Shown piece by piece: positions 40,616-53,960 of a stretch of 64,000 bases of DNA. The stretch comes from Gracilariopsis chorda (taxonomy: Eukaryota; Rhodophyta; Florideophyceae; Gracilariales; Gracilariaceae), in contig NBIV01000004.1 in the NCBI GenBank assembly GCA_003194525.1, forward strand, positions 186,001-250,000, written 5' to 3'. The position numbers were made by a program, and so were the translations under genes. The stretch's first letter is position 1. Every line of letters starts with the position of its first letter. Under the pieces are notes generated by a model. The model was not told where the DNA came from and did no database searches. It was given only the letters and a program-made list of their open reading frames with translations.

Positions 40616-42790
40616 CTAAAGCTTATGAAGGTGTCTCTTCCGTCTGCTCTGTTTTTTCTTTCACAGGTTCCTAGGCAGCATTCTAGCTTAAATACTCGAA
40701 GAGTCGAAGAGCGCAACCGTTCAAACATTAGACCTAGTAGTTGCACACACAAATACAATATCGGAAGTACACTAACGAGCGTATTGAGGGTACAAAGAGT
40801 ATCGTCGGGGCAATGACGATATATATCTTTCACATTGAGGTGCAGAAAACGCTCAAAGTCTAGACGAGACTCGTTCCCGTCAGCATGAGAAAGACGGGGA
40901 GTTGGAGTATCTAAAATAGTGATAAAATGGCCGGAAATGTAGCTGGACGTCTTGTGAAGAGAGGGATTCATCAACAAGAGTACCGATCACGATGTCAAAA
41001 TTAGTGGCGTGCGCCCATAAACATACATACGAACATGACTTCTCCGGTATGAAAGGGCGAAGAAGTCGAGGGCAAAGTATGATTTTCATCGAAAGTAAGT
41101 CCACATTCTTTCTCAACATCACCATCACACACATCTCCAGAGCTATAGCCATTTTCACCAAACTCGATGAAATGGCGAATGGTTTCCGAGAAAGTTACAC
41201 TTAGCGGCCCACTTCGCATAATGGTATCTGTGACGCTCGGAGATGTATATAAGATATAGGGTCAGCTCAGCCCAAACAGAGAGCAGTGCCTATAGCATCT
41301 CTCCAGCGTGCTATGGGGGGATTTCTTCCTCGTCGCCGGGTCATTCCGCAAACTCTTGTGAACAAGCGGTAGAGAGGATGATGATAGCTACCACAAGCCG
41401 GTAATGCTGCGGACTGGGGTTGTGCCCAGAATGAATCAAATCGATTCTGGGAATGACTTTGTGATACCTTTCAGTAGTGGTACTGAGGCACAGTACGTAG
41501 CATGGGTTCTTTATAACAGTTCTAGGTATCCTCCGTCTCAGTTAACAACAAATATAGAGTTGGATGCGGATTATGCAAGAAAAAACCAACAGCGGGTCCA
41601 TGAAAATTCATGGGGCAGCGCGATGAGTGTCTCGCTGGAGTGATTTAGAGGTACGTGATTCGCTGGGACGGACGTAATCGACCGCGCAAAATCAGGGTCA
41701 CGAAAGCGGTTGAATTAAACGAAGGAGGACACCATCCTGAAATTGCAACACAGAAATATCGAATGGGTTTTCACCAGAGTGGCCACCAGCAACGAAATTC
41801 ATCAATGGAGCGCCGCGGATTCGTGTGGCGACCCTAATTCTAGATAGTTGGGTTTGTAGGCAGGAGCAGGCGTACCTGCATCTTTGTAGTGACACAACCC
41901 AAGAGGGTTTGTAAAGCGTTTCGCCTGTGCACAGGGCTTTACCGAAGGCCATTGTAAAAGGTGTTGTTAGATCCTGATCGGTGGGGGATAGTGTTGTTTC
42001 AGTCACTCAACAGTGCTCTGCGAATTAGGGGAAAGATTTGTAGGCCTGTGAAGATTGATGAGACAGGGCCCTGCTTTCTGACACGATCGCTCTGACTCCT
42101 CAATAACCTGACAATGCTTCCCATCTGGCGCGGCTTTCTAACATGATTGCTGTGGGCCCTGATAACATGACGATGCTTCCCTTACAGCCAGATGATTTTT
42201 AAGGGGCTGCCCGCAGGTCCTCTGGGGGTGGTAGCTCGGGGTAAATCTTCAGAGAGGGCCAAAACAAGGTAAGGATGAAGAATTTAAGATTGTCAGGAAA
42301 GTTGGGGGTGCGGATTTTCCGCAGTACACCTGTGAATTTGCGTGCTTACTGCGAGATTGTTGGTAGCAGGCTTCAAAAAGTAACCCATTTCGAAACAACG
42401 GGCGACAAAACGGCCAAGCGGATTTCTCCAGTCTATTTTAGAAGCTAACAAATATTATCACTGCATGCGCCTGTGATTGCCTTTATCCGTCTTTGGACTC
42501 CGTTGGAGATCCGTGTGCATTCTTATTTCGCTCCGTTCCAGTGAAAAAGAAACGGAGTCTGGCACAGCACGTGATGACGTGATGTACGTGCCCTCAGCTG
42601 AATTAATTGATAAGAAACCGCTGGTCTGAGGTTTTGGTTAACATCAATGCGTCTTCGTTCAACCTAACAATTGATCGAACAATTGTAACAGGTAGATTTA
42701 CAGAGAGTTACATTGCAATTCTCTCAATTACAATACAACTACGAATTAAGATTGCATTTGGTACCCTCTTTCAATTAGACTGACAAATGA
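40616..42790. other. No gene recognised
   Basis: Minus-strand frames at 40.6-41.2 kb (FLHLNVKDIYRHCPDDTL; ETIRHFIEFGENGYSSG) may be remnants of something but match no family I know. A TATA-like TGTATATAAGATA is near 41,245. 41.3-42.8 kb shows only short frames. Confidence 0.35.
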
Positions 42791-42845
42791 TTAGAAGATA
42801 GACAGGGAAAAGCAGCCTTCGGCCGCAGGCGGTGCTTTGCGCCGC
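42791..42845 (-). repeat. Candidate Helitron 3' terminus with hairpins
   Basis: The stem GCGGCC/GGCTGC (one G-T pair, GAA loop) is followed 17 nt later by CTAA-T. The neighbouring GCGGCGC-AAA-GCACCGC has one mismatch. Confidence 0.5.
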
Positions 42846-43149
42846 AGCCAAGATTTTGCATAATATATCCGCACAACTTTTGGTTTACGCATAAAATAAA
42901 CTATATCAAATTAATGACGCACCTCCGCCAAAGTCTACAGCTTCTTATAATACGGAGTTCTTGATGCTTACTGCCATTCGAAGGACATCATGCGTATTTT
43001 GGAGAAGTTCTTCTTCAATATGAAGCACTGGCACATCATTAGATGTTCTCACACGCAAAAGTCCGACGTAGACCTGACCCGGCGAGAAACGTTTGCTCGT
43101 AAGTCAATTATCATATTCTTCAGCATTTATTCTTGCGTTTTATGCACAG

Positions 43150-46100
43150 GTGCTGCAAACGCTAATTTGATGGAAAACTGTCGAAGTTTGCCTTTCACAT
43201 CTTCAAACTCAAAGACAAAGTCAATGCAGTGCAAAAATAGCTTTGCCGAAGTTCCCCATGTTCGTTAATGCCCAAAAGTCAAATCACTCTGCGAGAAATT
43301 CTGTTACAGATGAAAATATTTTCCATTCAGCAAGTGAGGATGAAGTGCATTTGGAATCACCATAATAGAAACACCCAACTTCAGTTTCAAATGATGGTGC
43401 GGGATTCCAATTAGAGCGTAATTATACGTCAGTTCAGGTCCAATGACACTATTTGTGAGAACGTTTTCACCTTTCGGACTTCGATTGGGAACGATTTTCG
43501 TTGCAGAAATCAAGTCAAACCTCCTTTCTGGGAGATACTCCCATGCGTTTTGGTGAGGTTCCTTCACTAATTGATTTGTTGGCGCAACAATCAATCGGTT
43601 GAGCTTGACATCTTCCTTCTTCCGTGTTGTAAACCATTTCCACAGCAACTTGTATGTTTCGAGTATATGTGATGTAGAAATGATTGGAAGCTCTGCAGAT
43701 TCTGGAAACGTCGCACGACCAAGACTGAGCAAAATGTTTGCAAAAATGGATCATTTTGTTGACGAACCTGTTGTATAAGGTGAAGAACTTTGAATCTTCT
43801 GTCTCAAAGCTCGCAAGAGTACAATGAAAGCTCCCGTAGGAGACTCACTGGAATAGAACGAATTGTTCCGTCCCTTCCTGATACTGTTCTCGTTCTTTGA
43901 ACCACTGGAGGCATCTGCATATAGTTGCTGGCCATAACTATGACTATGCCTCCAACGTCTTTGGCAGAGCTTCTTAAGTCCTTCAGTACGGTTTTTACGA
44001 TATAAAAGAGCATTGTCGGGCACATTGAAGCTTCATAAATGACCAACAAAGCAGGATTCCAGATAAGTTCAGCTCTCTGTGATCGTGGTCCGTACTTAGA
44101 AAGTGCCTGACACTCTCTACTTTGCGAGTCTTTGTTTTCATCGACTCCCAATCCAAGTAAACTATGCAAAGTTCTTCCAACATCATAAAGTGCAGCAGCA
44201 ATAGCTGTCATGGCTTTCATCACCACAAATAGCCTTTCGTGCTCAAAAATACCTCTCAGCAAAGTGATGAGATAGGTCTTCCCTGTTCCCGCTCGTCCTT
44301 GTAAAAAGAAAGGCTTCCGTGCGTGTTGAGTCTTTCAGACTTCCTCATTCTCTCTCGGTATTGTATTTGTCTCATTATGTTATCCAAAACTTCATTATGG
44401 CATTCTTTCAGATCATCATACCCCTCTTCTAACCTTCGCCTAGAGCTCGAAGAAGAGTTGCGACGTACTCCAGCTCGTTCCTCTGCAAATTGCAATTCCT
44501 TCTGTCTGAGAAAATTTTGTGATACAGAATGATGAAAGAAGGTATCATTCCTGATAAGCGGACCATCCTGTCTGTCCGAAATCTCAATAGTTTTTCGAAG
44601 TGACTTTTCTCTTCTCTGTGCTCTGTTTCTCCCATTCATATCTGCAGTTAGAGTTCACTCGTGCTTTTCAATCACAGTTTCAAGATTTACCCCTTGTGGA
44701 AAAAAGTGACCACCTAGTAACACAGCTCAAGAAGAGTAGAATGGTATCTTACTGCCTCATCGAGAGCCATTTCGTACTCCTCACCATGGATATATAGTCC
44801 AAGGGCTACTGCCGCTTCTATATAAGTTGAATAGTACTCGCTCCCAACACATTTCGGATCATAAAAGGAACTGAATGCAGACTTTATGAGCAATATTCGA
44901 AGAGCGAAGAGTTCGGTATTTGCGGGAGAAGAAACTCTAATCCGAGTTACATTTCGATCATTTTCGGATCGTAGCACGACGTACATTCGTGTTCGTCCTC
45001 CAACCCGAGTAGATTCAGACTCTGGTACAGTGCGGTGTAGTATATTTTATGCAAGTACAGTCTCGTATTATGACATGTAGTCCAAATACATGTACCGGGA
45101 GGGGGGTTTGAAATATCCTTCCAGCAGGGAAGACTTCAGACGTTTATGCAGGCTTACGTTTCGAATCAAAACCTGTCGCGCTCCACGGAGATGTATGTCA
45201 AATTCCTGTACAGTTTGATTGATGGGAAAATTTCTGAGCTGAAAGAGGTTCCATGCAACTTCAATCGCGCGCACCACTCTTGCTCTCATGTACGCTCTGA
45301 TCTCATTTTTAAGCATGCCCCTCTGTGCACCTAATTGGCTTCCGGTTCGACTTGGTACAACCAAATCCTGTTCTTTGGCACTTTTCTAGGCATACTTAAT
45401 CAGGTACGCAATAGTGCCGCCACCTTGGGTTCGTTCAACATTGATGTGAGGCTGGTATTTCATTGTGAAATCCAGAATATAAGGAACCACTTTCAAATAT
45501 TCTGTCCTTCTTCTTCGAGATGTCACTAGCTTTGTATAATTATTGATATTTCTTTCAGCCACAAATTCTTAGCGATCATCTCCAAATCAGCACATCCAAT
45601 CCGAGGTATGACGGCGGCAATATAGGGAGTGTCTGTGCATCTTGAATTTCTTCTCCAATTTGTGGAGTTTTCGGTCTTCTGGCCCGTCACCCCAAGGCAG
45701 TTTGGCTTTGATCAAAGTTTCAATGATCTCAGGATCTTCAGAATACGCCCTTCTCTAACCAAATAGGAATATGATTATGTGAAGTATTTCTCTCCTGGAA
45801 ATCCAATTTGGCGGCAATCTTAATGCCAGTCAAGCTAAACAGCTCTTCTGAACTATTTTGTGGATCCTCTATGATTGAATTTGCATACTGTTTACACATT
45901 CTTGCAATACGTTTTGGCCTTTCAAAAGCATGGATTTTGTTTCCCTGTAGAGAAAATGATCCAATGTTTTCGTTGTCCATACCTCTTCATCTCTTCCAGG
46001 CATGGACTCATTGTTACTGTGACGAAAAGCGTTGGGGAGCCCAGTCGAGCGACCATTGCTTGCACATGCAGTCGATTTTGTCTCCAATACGCCGGAGAGG

Positions 46101-46200
46101 TTTTGTGATTATGGAAGGAAGAGTTTACCGGGAGGGCCCATTTCGTCTGTAGCGGTATGGGTTTCAGGCTGTACCTCACGGTCTTCAAAAATTCTCTTTT
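43150..46200 (-). pseudogene. Helitron Rep-helicase protein
   Basis: Rep-type part (about 46188-45060): RLHVQAMVARLGSPTLFVT resembles the Helitron N-terminal domain (usually ending F-I-T-x-T-x-N-P), followed by decayed blocks and NEIRAYMRARVVRAIEVAW. PIF1-like helicase: Walker A region near 44,290 (GRAGTGKTYLIT, split between frames), FVVMKAMTAIAAALYDVGRT, LLVIYEASM (Walker B, D-E changed to Y-E), VMASNYMQMPPVV (usually G-D-F-x-Q-x-P), RLIVAPTNQLVKEPHQNAW, and after 43,300 FSIKLAFAAPVHKTQE. The enzyme would nick and unwind DNA for rolling-circle transposition. There are many stops and shifts. Confidence 0.75.
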
Positions 46201-47000
46201 GTTACATTTTCAAGTAACGACTTCTCACGTCTTCAATGTTTGTTTTAGTACGAAGCAATCATGACTAAAGAAGAGTGCAAGAGTTCAGCAGCATATTATC
46301 GGTATATGATCTCCACTTAGAGTGCTCTGCCCATGTTAGGATCTTTTCATTTCGGTTGTTTGCATCCCTGAATAAAATATATCTTTCCCTATCATATGGG
46401 CCATGAATCTCACAGTGAGGGTAGAGCAGTGCAAAAGGTTTTTCAGTATTCATGAATGAGCCTTCGAACGGTTGTACTTGACAACTCCACGTCGAAGATT
46501 TCCGGTTGACATGGGATGGGATTCTCTTTCCTCTTCCAGCTGTTCAACCGGAGCTTCCGACTAGAACAGTCCACTGGGCTATATAAAAGAAGCTCTCATT
46601 GTAAGAGTTCTGCCTCAGCTGTCGGCAGGTAAAGGCCCTGCACCATAGCTCAACTCAATTCAGGCGTCATGGGCACCCTGATAATTCCGGGTAACTACTT
46701 CTTCCTGAACAGCATTTGCAGAGATCTCCAGAGTAGTGTCGTCTGCGCTTGATCTTCTCCGAACACTTTCGTCTGGTCTGAAAAAATTTCTGTACCTCTC
46801 TCGGACAATATCTGCTCATGGTTGCAAGAGACCGTATAACTTCGGAACCAAGAATCGAATATTAGGTTTTCACCCATTCTTCTCGTGACAGAAGAAGAAT
46901 AATCACTTGAATTGAAATTGGGAGGACTTTCCGAATACAAATATGTGTAGTCCACGTCTTGGCCTGGAACAGAAAGAGACACACTGCCTTGAATTCAAAG

Positions 47001-48431
47001 AAATGACGGACATCAACCACGAACGTACTTCATATCCATGATTGTGACAACGGTTTCAAATAACACATTTAAGTGTCCTCATAGCGTTTGAAAAGAACGT
47101 AAGTGATATATATCTTCAAGTTGCGAATTGGTATGCACTATTGTGAACGAAACTCCAAGCGATTTAAAGCTTTTATATCCACAGCATGTTCCTTCCGTCC
47201 CCGCTTAAATTAGAACTGCGCCATAATACTTGCACCTACGAATACAAATCACCCACCGCGAATCTTTGAGAAGACATCGAGTTGCTCGATTACCGTTTGC
47301 AGCGCACGCCCCACAACACGCTGAAAGTGTGCGCGTGATTGGTTACTACTCCGGATGTGAATAACTTGGACATGCAAGGCCTTCCAGAATATTTTCTGCC
47401 CTTCCATTCCAGAAATCTTTTGCTCTTTAGCGAATGCCTTGACTAGGTCTCCCATTAAATTGCATAACCGTCCTATATCGTTCCTGTTGAATGCCAGAAT
47501 AATGAGAGAAGTCCAAGTACATCTTTTCAGAGTTATGAGGATCCATAAGATTTTGGGGAAGCTCGGTTCAAGCTCCTAATTCCACCTCCCTAAAAGAAAA
47601 TTTTGGAATAATAGGAGTGCATTTGGAGGGTGCATGGTCCTTGTGGATGACGCACGGGAGCTAAATGGAGGGAATCCGGAGGTCTCGGAAACTCTCTTTC
47701 TGGCCTAGATTCGAGCTCTCCAAATGGAATTCCCAAGTAGCGCAAGTAGTACGCAGATGGAGTGCTAGTCATACAATTTGCATTCCATTTATACTCCAAC
47801 TGCAATCCTTTGAAAGCGGCCAGAAGCCATTTGCAATCTGCGTGACATCCAAAAAATGGAAAAATTGCAATTTTTTGTGCAGAGATGTCTATTTGCAGGA
47901 TGAATAGACCTCTGCTTGAAACCAAATGAAGTGCAAGACCCTTGAGTGCTGCACTCCAACTGCACTTCTAAGAAGGCAAAAAATTCTTCTAGGGCCCTCG
48001 CAAACTCATTTGTTATTTCTCGATGATGCACACGCTGTATAATGTCTCTGGAACGACGGCCTGCTTACGACCGGGGTCCTCCACGTCGTCATGGGGGTAG
48101 ATGCAAAAAATAACTCATGTCGGATTGCAGGAACTGGAGAGAGACTCAGAGATTGGGTGATCACCTTTCGATGGAACATGTACCGTCTCTGCTGCTTAAG
48201 TAGAGAACGGATGTTGCACAATATTTTCCTGCATGATATATATTGTCCTCATTGTCTCAAGATATTCCTCACACCCGCAATACATTGATATTTTGCATGC
48301 GTAGTAGTTTCCTAAAGTGTATACGTATTTATTTCTTATTCAGTATTGGTTTCAGACGTCAATACATATCGAGCACGATTTTACCTACGTATGAGACGTA
48401 TACTTAATCCCTATTCTTCTTAGCGGGTTCT
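47001..48431. other. No gene recognised; short dispersed motifs
   Basis: Contains ACTCCAACTGCA twice (about 47790 and 47952) and nearby inverted fragments, suggesting small repeats. No known protein motif. Confidence 0.35.
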
Positions 48432-48760
48432 ACGTTTGTAGTACTGTGTGATCTACGTATGCACAACTTAGAATAAACTAATTTTGGTAGAAGGATATAG
48501 GTTTGCACTACTGGACCGCCTACGGAGGCACTACATGAATTGCAACTAGTTGTGTTATAAGGGTATATGTTTGCAGTACTGCGCCGCCTACGACGCACTA
48601 CATAGATTACAACTATTTTTGTTCGAACGGTATACGTTCGCAGTACTGTGTAGCCTACGTATGCACTACGTAAACTGTAACTATTTTTGTTAGAAGGGTA
48701 TACGTAGGCGGTACTGTACGTAGTTACTTTTGTTGTTTGAATAGGATACGTTTCTGTTTT
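48432..48760. repeat. Minisatellite, 67-68-bp unit, about five copies
   Basis: Units at 48432-48498, 48499-48566, 48567-48633 and 48634-48701, then a unit with an internal deletion (48702-48747) and a partial copy. Shared sequence: a GTTTGCAGTACTG-type start, GCCTACG-, GCACTAC, AACTATTTTTGTT and an AGGGTAT end. The minus-strand frame across it is a by-product. Confidence 0.85.
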
Positions 48761-49390
48761 ACGTATTGTATAATGTGCTGAAGATTTTTTATTTAAGCTA
48801 AAATGTACTCTAAAGTTGCAGAAAACCTTTTTCAAAGCAGCTACCTACAATCTATTTCACTCTATTTGCTTCTTCGTTTCAACTATCATCTAACGTTATG
48901 GTCGATATGTCCCAAACAGAGCTTCGCTACCTACAACTATGTCGTTTGCGTGATCGTAGGGATTGTATTCTACAGCGATTGTGCACATGATTGCAAAAGT
49001 TGGGCATAATAAAGGCTACATTGAAGCACAATGATGTGCATCGTGGTACTTTAAAATGGTTTCTTTTGGAAGAGAGTTTGTGCTCCATTGGCCCTAAGAT
49101 CTGCACCGTGTACATGGAATTGGAAAACTACCGCCTGATTGTATGCAGCAAGGATTTGCCTGTTCGTTGGCACTTAGAAATATCTACGTGTTAGACGCGT
49201 TAAACGGGGCTGATAGACGTTGAAGCTGTCGAGAGTGACAGATGTTACACGTGCTCGACCAATTCGCGCCAGTAGGGCAAATCTTTTGATTAACATTGAC
49301 TAGTCGTCTGGACTGAAATAAATGTGCGTTCATTCATGTATTCTAAGGGGTCAATTACCTCGTTGTCAGGGAAATTCTTAGGTAGGTTAG
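48761..49390. other. No gene recognised
   Basis: A plus-strand frame (48991-49194, GTLKWFLLEESLCSIGPK) is open for 67 codons but matches nothing known to me. Confidence 0.3.
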
Positions 49391-49394
49391 ACTG

Positions 49395-49402
49395 TATAAA
49401 AG
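49395..49402 (+). promoter_or_regulatory. TATA-box-like site
   Basis: TATAAAAG precedes a GC-rich stretch and a Pro/His/Ser-rich open frame (49457-49843) without recognised domains. It could be an LTR or host promoter; there is no supporting initiator. Confidence 0.3.
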
Positions 49403-50736
49403 AGCAGCCGGCGGCGCAGTCTGTGCCTTCTGCCGGGCGCATACTTCGTCGCATGGTTGCATCACCCACCCATCCCTCGACCGCAACCCCGGGACCCATC
49501 TCTCTCTCCCCTTTTACTATGCACCCATCACTCTCTCCACGTTAACTCCGCACCCCCCCGCTCTCCACATGAACACCACCACTCCTTCCCTACTCTTTCT
49601 CCACTACAATTCCACTGCAGCTACGCGCCCAAACTCCCCCCGGCGACAGTGAAACGATTGTACAGTTTCCATTTTGTTGCTACCGCACCTCTACATCAAC
49701 AGCAGCGTTATTTGGCTCCCTCGCTTTCGAGACAAAAACAACTGCTAATCCAACTGATCTGCGCCATTGACAACATTGTCCGTCATTTCGTTCCAGCAGC
49801 GCACTGTCGGCTGTTTCACCCATTAACTACCGACACGTCGTGAAACGACACTGGCAATGAACACTGGCACCGAGCGTTGCACAGTATCAACTGAAACTGG
49901 AGTCCCATACTGCTACTCGGGGACGAACAAGAGGTTAACGAGTCAACCACTACTCAGATTTGATGCCTTGTTCCAAGAACGTTGAATGCTTTTTACGGAT
50001 TTGGGTGTGTCTACACTTTCTACCATTAAAACTTCATTTATCTTGGACGTCCAAACTTTCTTTTCTTTTGACCAACCTTAAGGCCGAACAGCTTGCAGGC
50101 CGAGTACCGGGATGGAAATGGATTAGGCACTGCAAGTGACTCGTAGGACTTGATATCACCCCGGATAAACGACTTTGCTGGGGCGTGCTCTGTCTGTTTG
50201 TGGTGACATGATCTGTCGTCGTTTGGCGCGAGCTGTTAAATAAGCCTTCTTCTCTACTAACCAACCAAGCAACGCTCGAGTCCTGCAAGGAACTAGAAGG
50301 GGTGAGCTGGTGAAAACTTTTCTTGAGCTATTAACTTCCCTTGGACGTTCCGTAGAGGCTGAAAAGCACCTTACTCTTGTTCGCGCAGAGATTGTCATGC
50401 TACAGAAATTCGTGACTAGCTGGGAGAGAGTAGTAACGGTCCGGAGATCAAACCTTTAGGGTAGTGGAAATAATTTCTCCTGCCAGTGCGCCCGAACAAA
50501 AGAAGACTCCAAAAAGGAACCATGCCAACCAGAGTTCATCACTCTGTCTCCACTTTTAACCCAAACACATGAGTAGAAGTAGAGAACAAGGCAAGAGAAC
50601 AATCCCACGCCTTAAGGGATTGGCAGACTATTATACATGAAGAATATATGTTCGAGACATAATGTACGCTGGCCAAGCTCTCTTTGTAATAACGGATGCC
50701 TGCCCCTTGGAAAGCGAGAGCTCTGCCTAAGCTTGT
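49403..50736. other. Upstream of the plus-strand copia remnant
   Basis: May include its 5' LTR and leader, but no duplicate end is found at 54 kb. The 49457-49843 frame is compositionally biased and probably noncoding. Confidence 0.3.
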
Positions 50737-53700
50737 CGCCTATCGTACAACGAGGATGGAAAACCACGACACAGAATCTGCCGAAACGTGGTAGTCAGCC
50801 AATCTTTGCCGTGGCAGAGCTTCTTGAAAGACCCCAATGTTCTGCATTAGACGTTGGAACAGGGTTGAGACAACGTATAGAATGGAGAACATTCAGACGA
50901 GCATGAACCTTCGACAACGTCTCAAAAGTCTTGCGTTCAAGGATGACGGGAACATTCTCGAACATTTCCAGGATATGGAAAAATAATCTTTGAGCTTGCT
51001 AGTCTCGGAGACCCATGAACCGACAAAGAGCGAACCGCTTGTTTATTAAGAACCATACCCGACTCGTTAATGGCAATCAAAATACTCGCAGATGCCAATA
51101 ACATGGAACACGACGAGATCGTCTCGTTGATAAGATCTGAAAAGAATCGCCGAAAACACTGTGATTCAACTAGTACCATGGAAACCGCTGCTGTACAAAG
51201 TGGTTCCCAATACCCGCATACTGCTGCAATAACGCAATCCAAAAGCTGCATATGACATCCAAAACGGTTCAATGCTGCCACTGTGGAAGACTGGGCCACA
51301 TCTGATCCGAGTGTCGTTGGAGAAAACAATCCAAACCAAACGATGATTACCGGAAACGTTCTTCAAACAGCATGCGTAACAAGAACTTCAGATCGGAGGA
51401 ATAGGACACAAACGGAAAAAATTTCAGCACGCCAAAATTTGAAAGACAGAACACTGAACCTCGTGGCTTTGTTGTGATAACACATGCAAAGCTATGTGCT
51501 TACGACCATGACGCATTTGCATGGCTGGACTGTGGCGCCAGTCAAATTATCGTTGACGATAGAACCAGCTTCTGGAGTTATGAAGCCGTGCGGAAACAAT
51601 CAGTGGGTAGATGCGACAGAAAGTCTGAGATGGGAGGAACAATAATGATCATGGTGCCTTAGAGAGCTGGAATCTCTTAAACTGCAAATAGACTCCCTCA
51701 TTTGATTCCAATCTCGTCTCTCTATTAGTATTTTCAGATCAGTCTACTGTCCCATTCCGTATTAATAATAAATTTACAGATTTTACCACAAGGGATTTTC
51801 GAAACCTAGCACTGCTTCACCAATGCACACCAAATAACGGCCTTTACCCACTACCAAACCCAATCTTACCCCTTCGTGCTCAGGCCACTTTTCCAGCACC
51901 CGCAATTACAGAAAAATACTGATATGAAAAACGAGAATATCCTCAAAGAGATCGATTACTCCCCATCGTGCACCAGTCAGTGGTGTACCCGATCTGTCAC
52001 AACTCAATGTTCAAAACATCCATTGCAGACCATGCCTAGAAGCAGGATCGAGACGAGCTCCACTACAACGCTCTTCATCTTTAGAGACTTCCCCACTGGG
52101 GCTCATGCATACAGACCAAACTGGTCCCATAACACCACCGTCATTCCAAGTCTCAAATTACATGCAAGTACTCCCTCATGACCACACATGAGCATCGTCG
52201 ATATAATTCCTATCTAATAAATAACGTTTCTTCATCTCCATGAAGTAGTAAACGGCTCTCGCTGAACACGGACAGCCAAGGAACCGTCTATACAGCGTTT
52301 CACTTGACGGAGTGGGTGAGAATAAAGCGAGGTAGTTCATCACTTATTTATTGAGCAACAGAATAATTCTTGATTACACACCAGCATATGCACACGAGTC
52401 GAAGAGAACTGCTGAGAAAATCATCCTAGATTTGTTGAAGACGGCTCGAACACTTTCCTGCACATCCGAACTATCAGGGCAGCTTTGGGAGGAAGCCATA
52501 TCCCATGCAAATTGGATAAAGAATTGCCCACCGAGCTCCAGAAACGGCATGAAGGTCCCTAACAAGAGATGGTTTGGTAAAAAGCCCAAGTTCTCCACTC
52601 TACTTACGTTCGCACAAGAATGTCCTGCGTATATCTATCGATTTGATAATTCACCAAACAAGAAGTTAATACACCGATATGTGAAGGGACACTTCATTGG
52701 TATGCATAGTACTCAGGCGATACACAGAGTTTACATCCATTCCATCGAAAAGATGATCATGGTCAGTCAGAGGGATTTTAAGTTATTAAAGAACTATATA
52801 CCATCCATCAACACGCTACTTGATTTCTCGTCCTCGCGCCTGACAGAAGCTGAGCAACGGATGGATAAACAAGAATAGGAGTACCTTGACGCCACTTCTT
52901 TGCATTTCATAGTTGCAGAATTTCACTCGAAGGATCAAAATGTCTCGTGTAAGGTACCAAATGGCTTTGAGGAAGCGAGACATATTCCCGAATAGGCAGA
53001 AGCAATCAACAGAGAACAAGATGCTCTCGCTGAGAGAAAAACATGGAAATGCATTGACAAGAAGGCAGGAATGAAACCCCTTCCATTCCTGTAGACTTTT
53101 AGAGGGAAATATCTACGTATAAATCCTCCAGAAATTCTCCCTAAAGCCCGATGTGTTGTAAGATGCGATTTGCAAAGAACATATTTGGACTACGATCTCG
53201 ACAACCTGTACGCATCTGTGGCTTAGTTCGAGACATTCCGCCTAGCTTTGGCCAGGGCACCTGCACCGAAACTGCTGTTGGAGACAAGTAATATAAGAAA
53301 TGATTACCTCTACGGTGGTCTAGTAGACCGGTGATAATGGAGCAACCGCGGAATGCCTCTGGCTCTGCTTATGTTCCAGGTAAGGTTTGCTTACTGTTAA
53401 ATTTAATTTATGGAGCGAAGCAAGCGCGACAAATATGAGGACCCCTCTTTCACACAGAGGTAGTTCGACTGGGATTAAAGCAGTCGAAGACGGACACTTG
53501 GCAGTACATTTACAGTTCAGGAAGTGGCATAGTAATTATTGTCGTCTTGGTAAACAACATTCTGGATCTGTTCGATTCAAAGTCTCTATTGAAAGACTCT
53601 AAGGCCGAAATAAAGAAACTCTTTCAAGTAAAACTTCTTGATGGGGCCAAGTTTTTCACTGGTCTGGAACTAAAAAGTGATAAGAACGGCATTCCTGCAA

Positions 53701-53960
53701 GCCAGGAAAGGTATGTGGAAAACCTGCTTTCGGAATCAAATATCTGCAATGCCAACACAGCAAAGACTCCACTACCGCTACCTTGTACTGTGTCAGCAAG
53801 AGGTCAAAGTGAAACAGACCTTTCATCTTTGCTTCACGCATAATACTGTAAATTGATCGGTCACCTCATGTATTTGGCAGTGACATCGCAGCCTGATATT
53901 ATGTTCACAGCATCAATGTAGGCGAGACACGTACACAATCCCTGTCACAGGGACGTTGCT
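50737..53960 (+). pseudogene. Ty1/copia gag-pol remnant, plus strand
   Basis: Gag: RGSQPIFAVAELLERPQCSA and MNLRQRLKSLAFKDDGNI. Zinc knuckle CCHCGRLGHI-stop-SEC with all four ligands (51273-51314) but a TGA inside. Protease: FAWLDCGASQIIVDDRTSFW (D-C-G-A for D-S-G-A). Integrase C-terminal part is intact over 52351-52878 (QLWEEAISHANWIKN, RYVKGHFIGMHS). Reverse transcriptase: KARCVVRCDLQRTYLDYD, then VLVNNILDLF at 53544-53573, where both catalytic Asp of the Y-V-D-D box are Asn (53553-53558), and LIGHLMYLAVTSQPDIMF. It ends near 53,960 without RNase H. The integrase core is lost between 51.7 and 52.3 kb. The family is shared with 23.5-27.2 kb. Confidence 0.85.

Larger units (their letters stand above)
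42791..47000 (-). mobile_element. Helitron, decayed
   Basis: A Rep-helicase coding region (about 46200-43150) reads leftward. Downstream of it lies a plausible Helitron 3' end: a hairpin GCGGCC-GAA-GGCTGC (42812-42826), preceded by a second imperfect hairpin (42829-42845), then 17 nt and CTAA (42791-42794) followed by T on the minus strand. Helitrons end in CTRR before a T and carry such a hairpin. The 5' end (TC after A) was not located, so the right boundary is approximate. Confidence 0.6.

Noticed and set aside
48404-48835. 143-codon minus-strand open frame with repeats
   Set aside because: It is a by-product of a 67-68-bp DNA tandem repeat; the unit is not a multiple of three, so successive units read in different frames.
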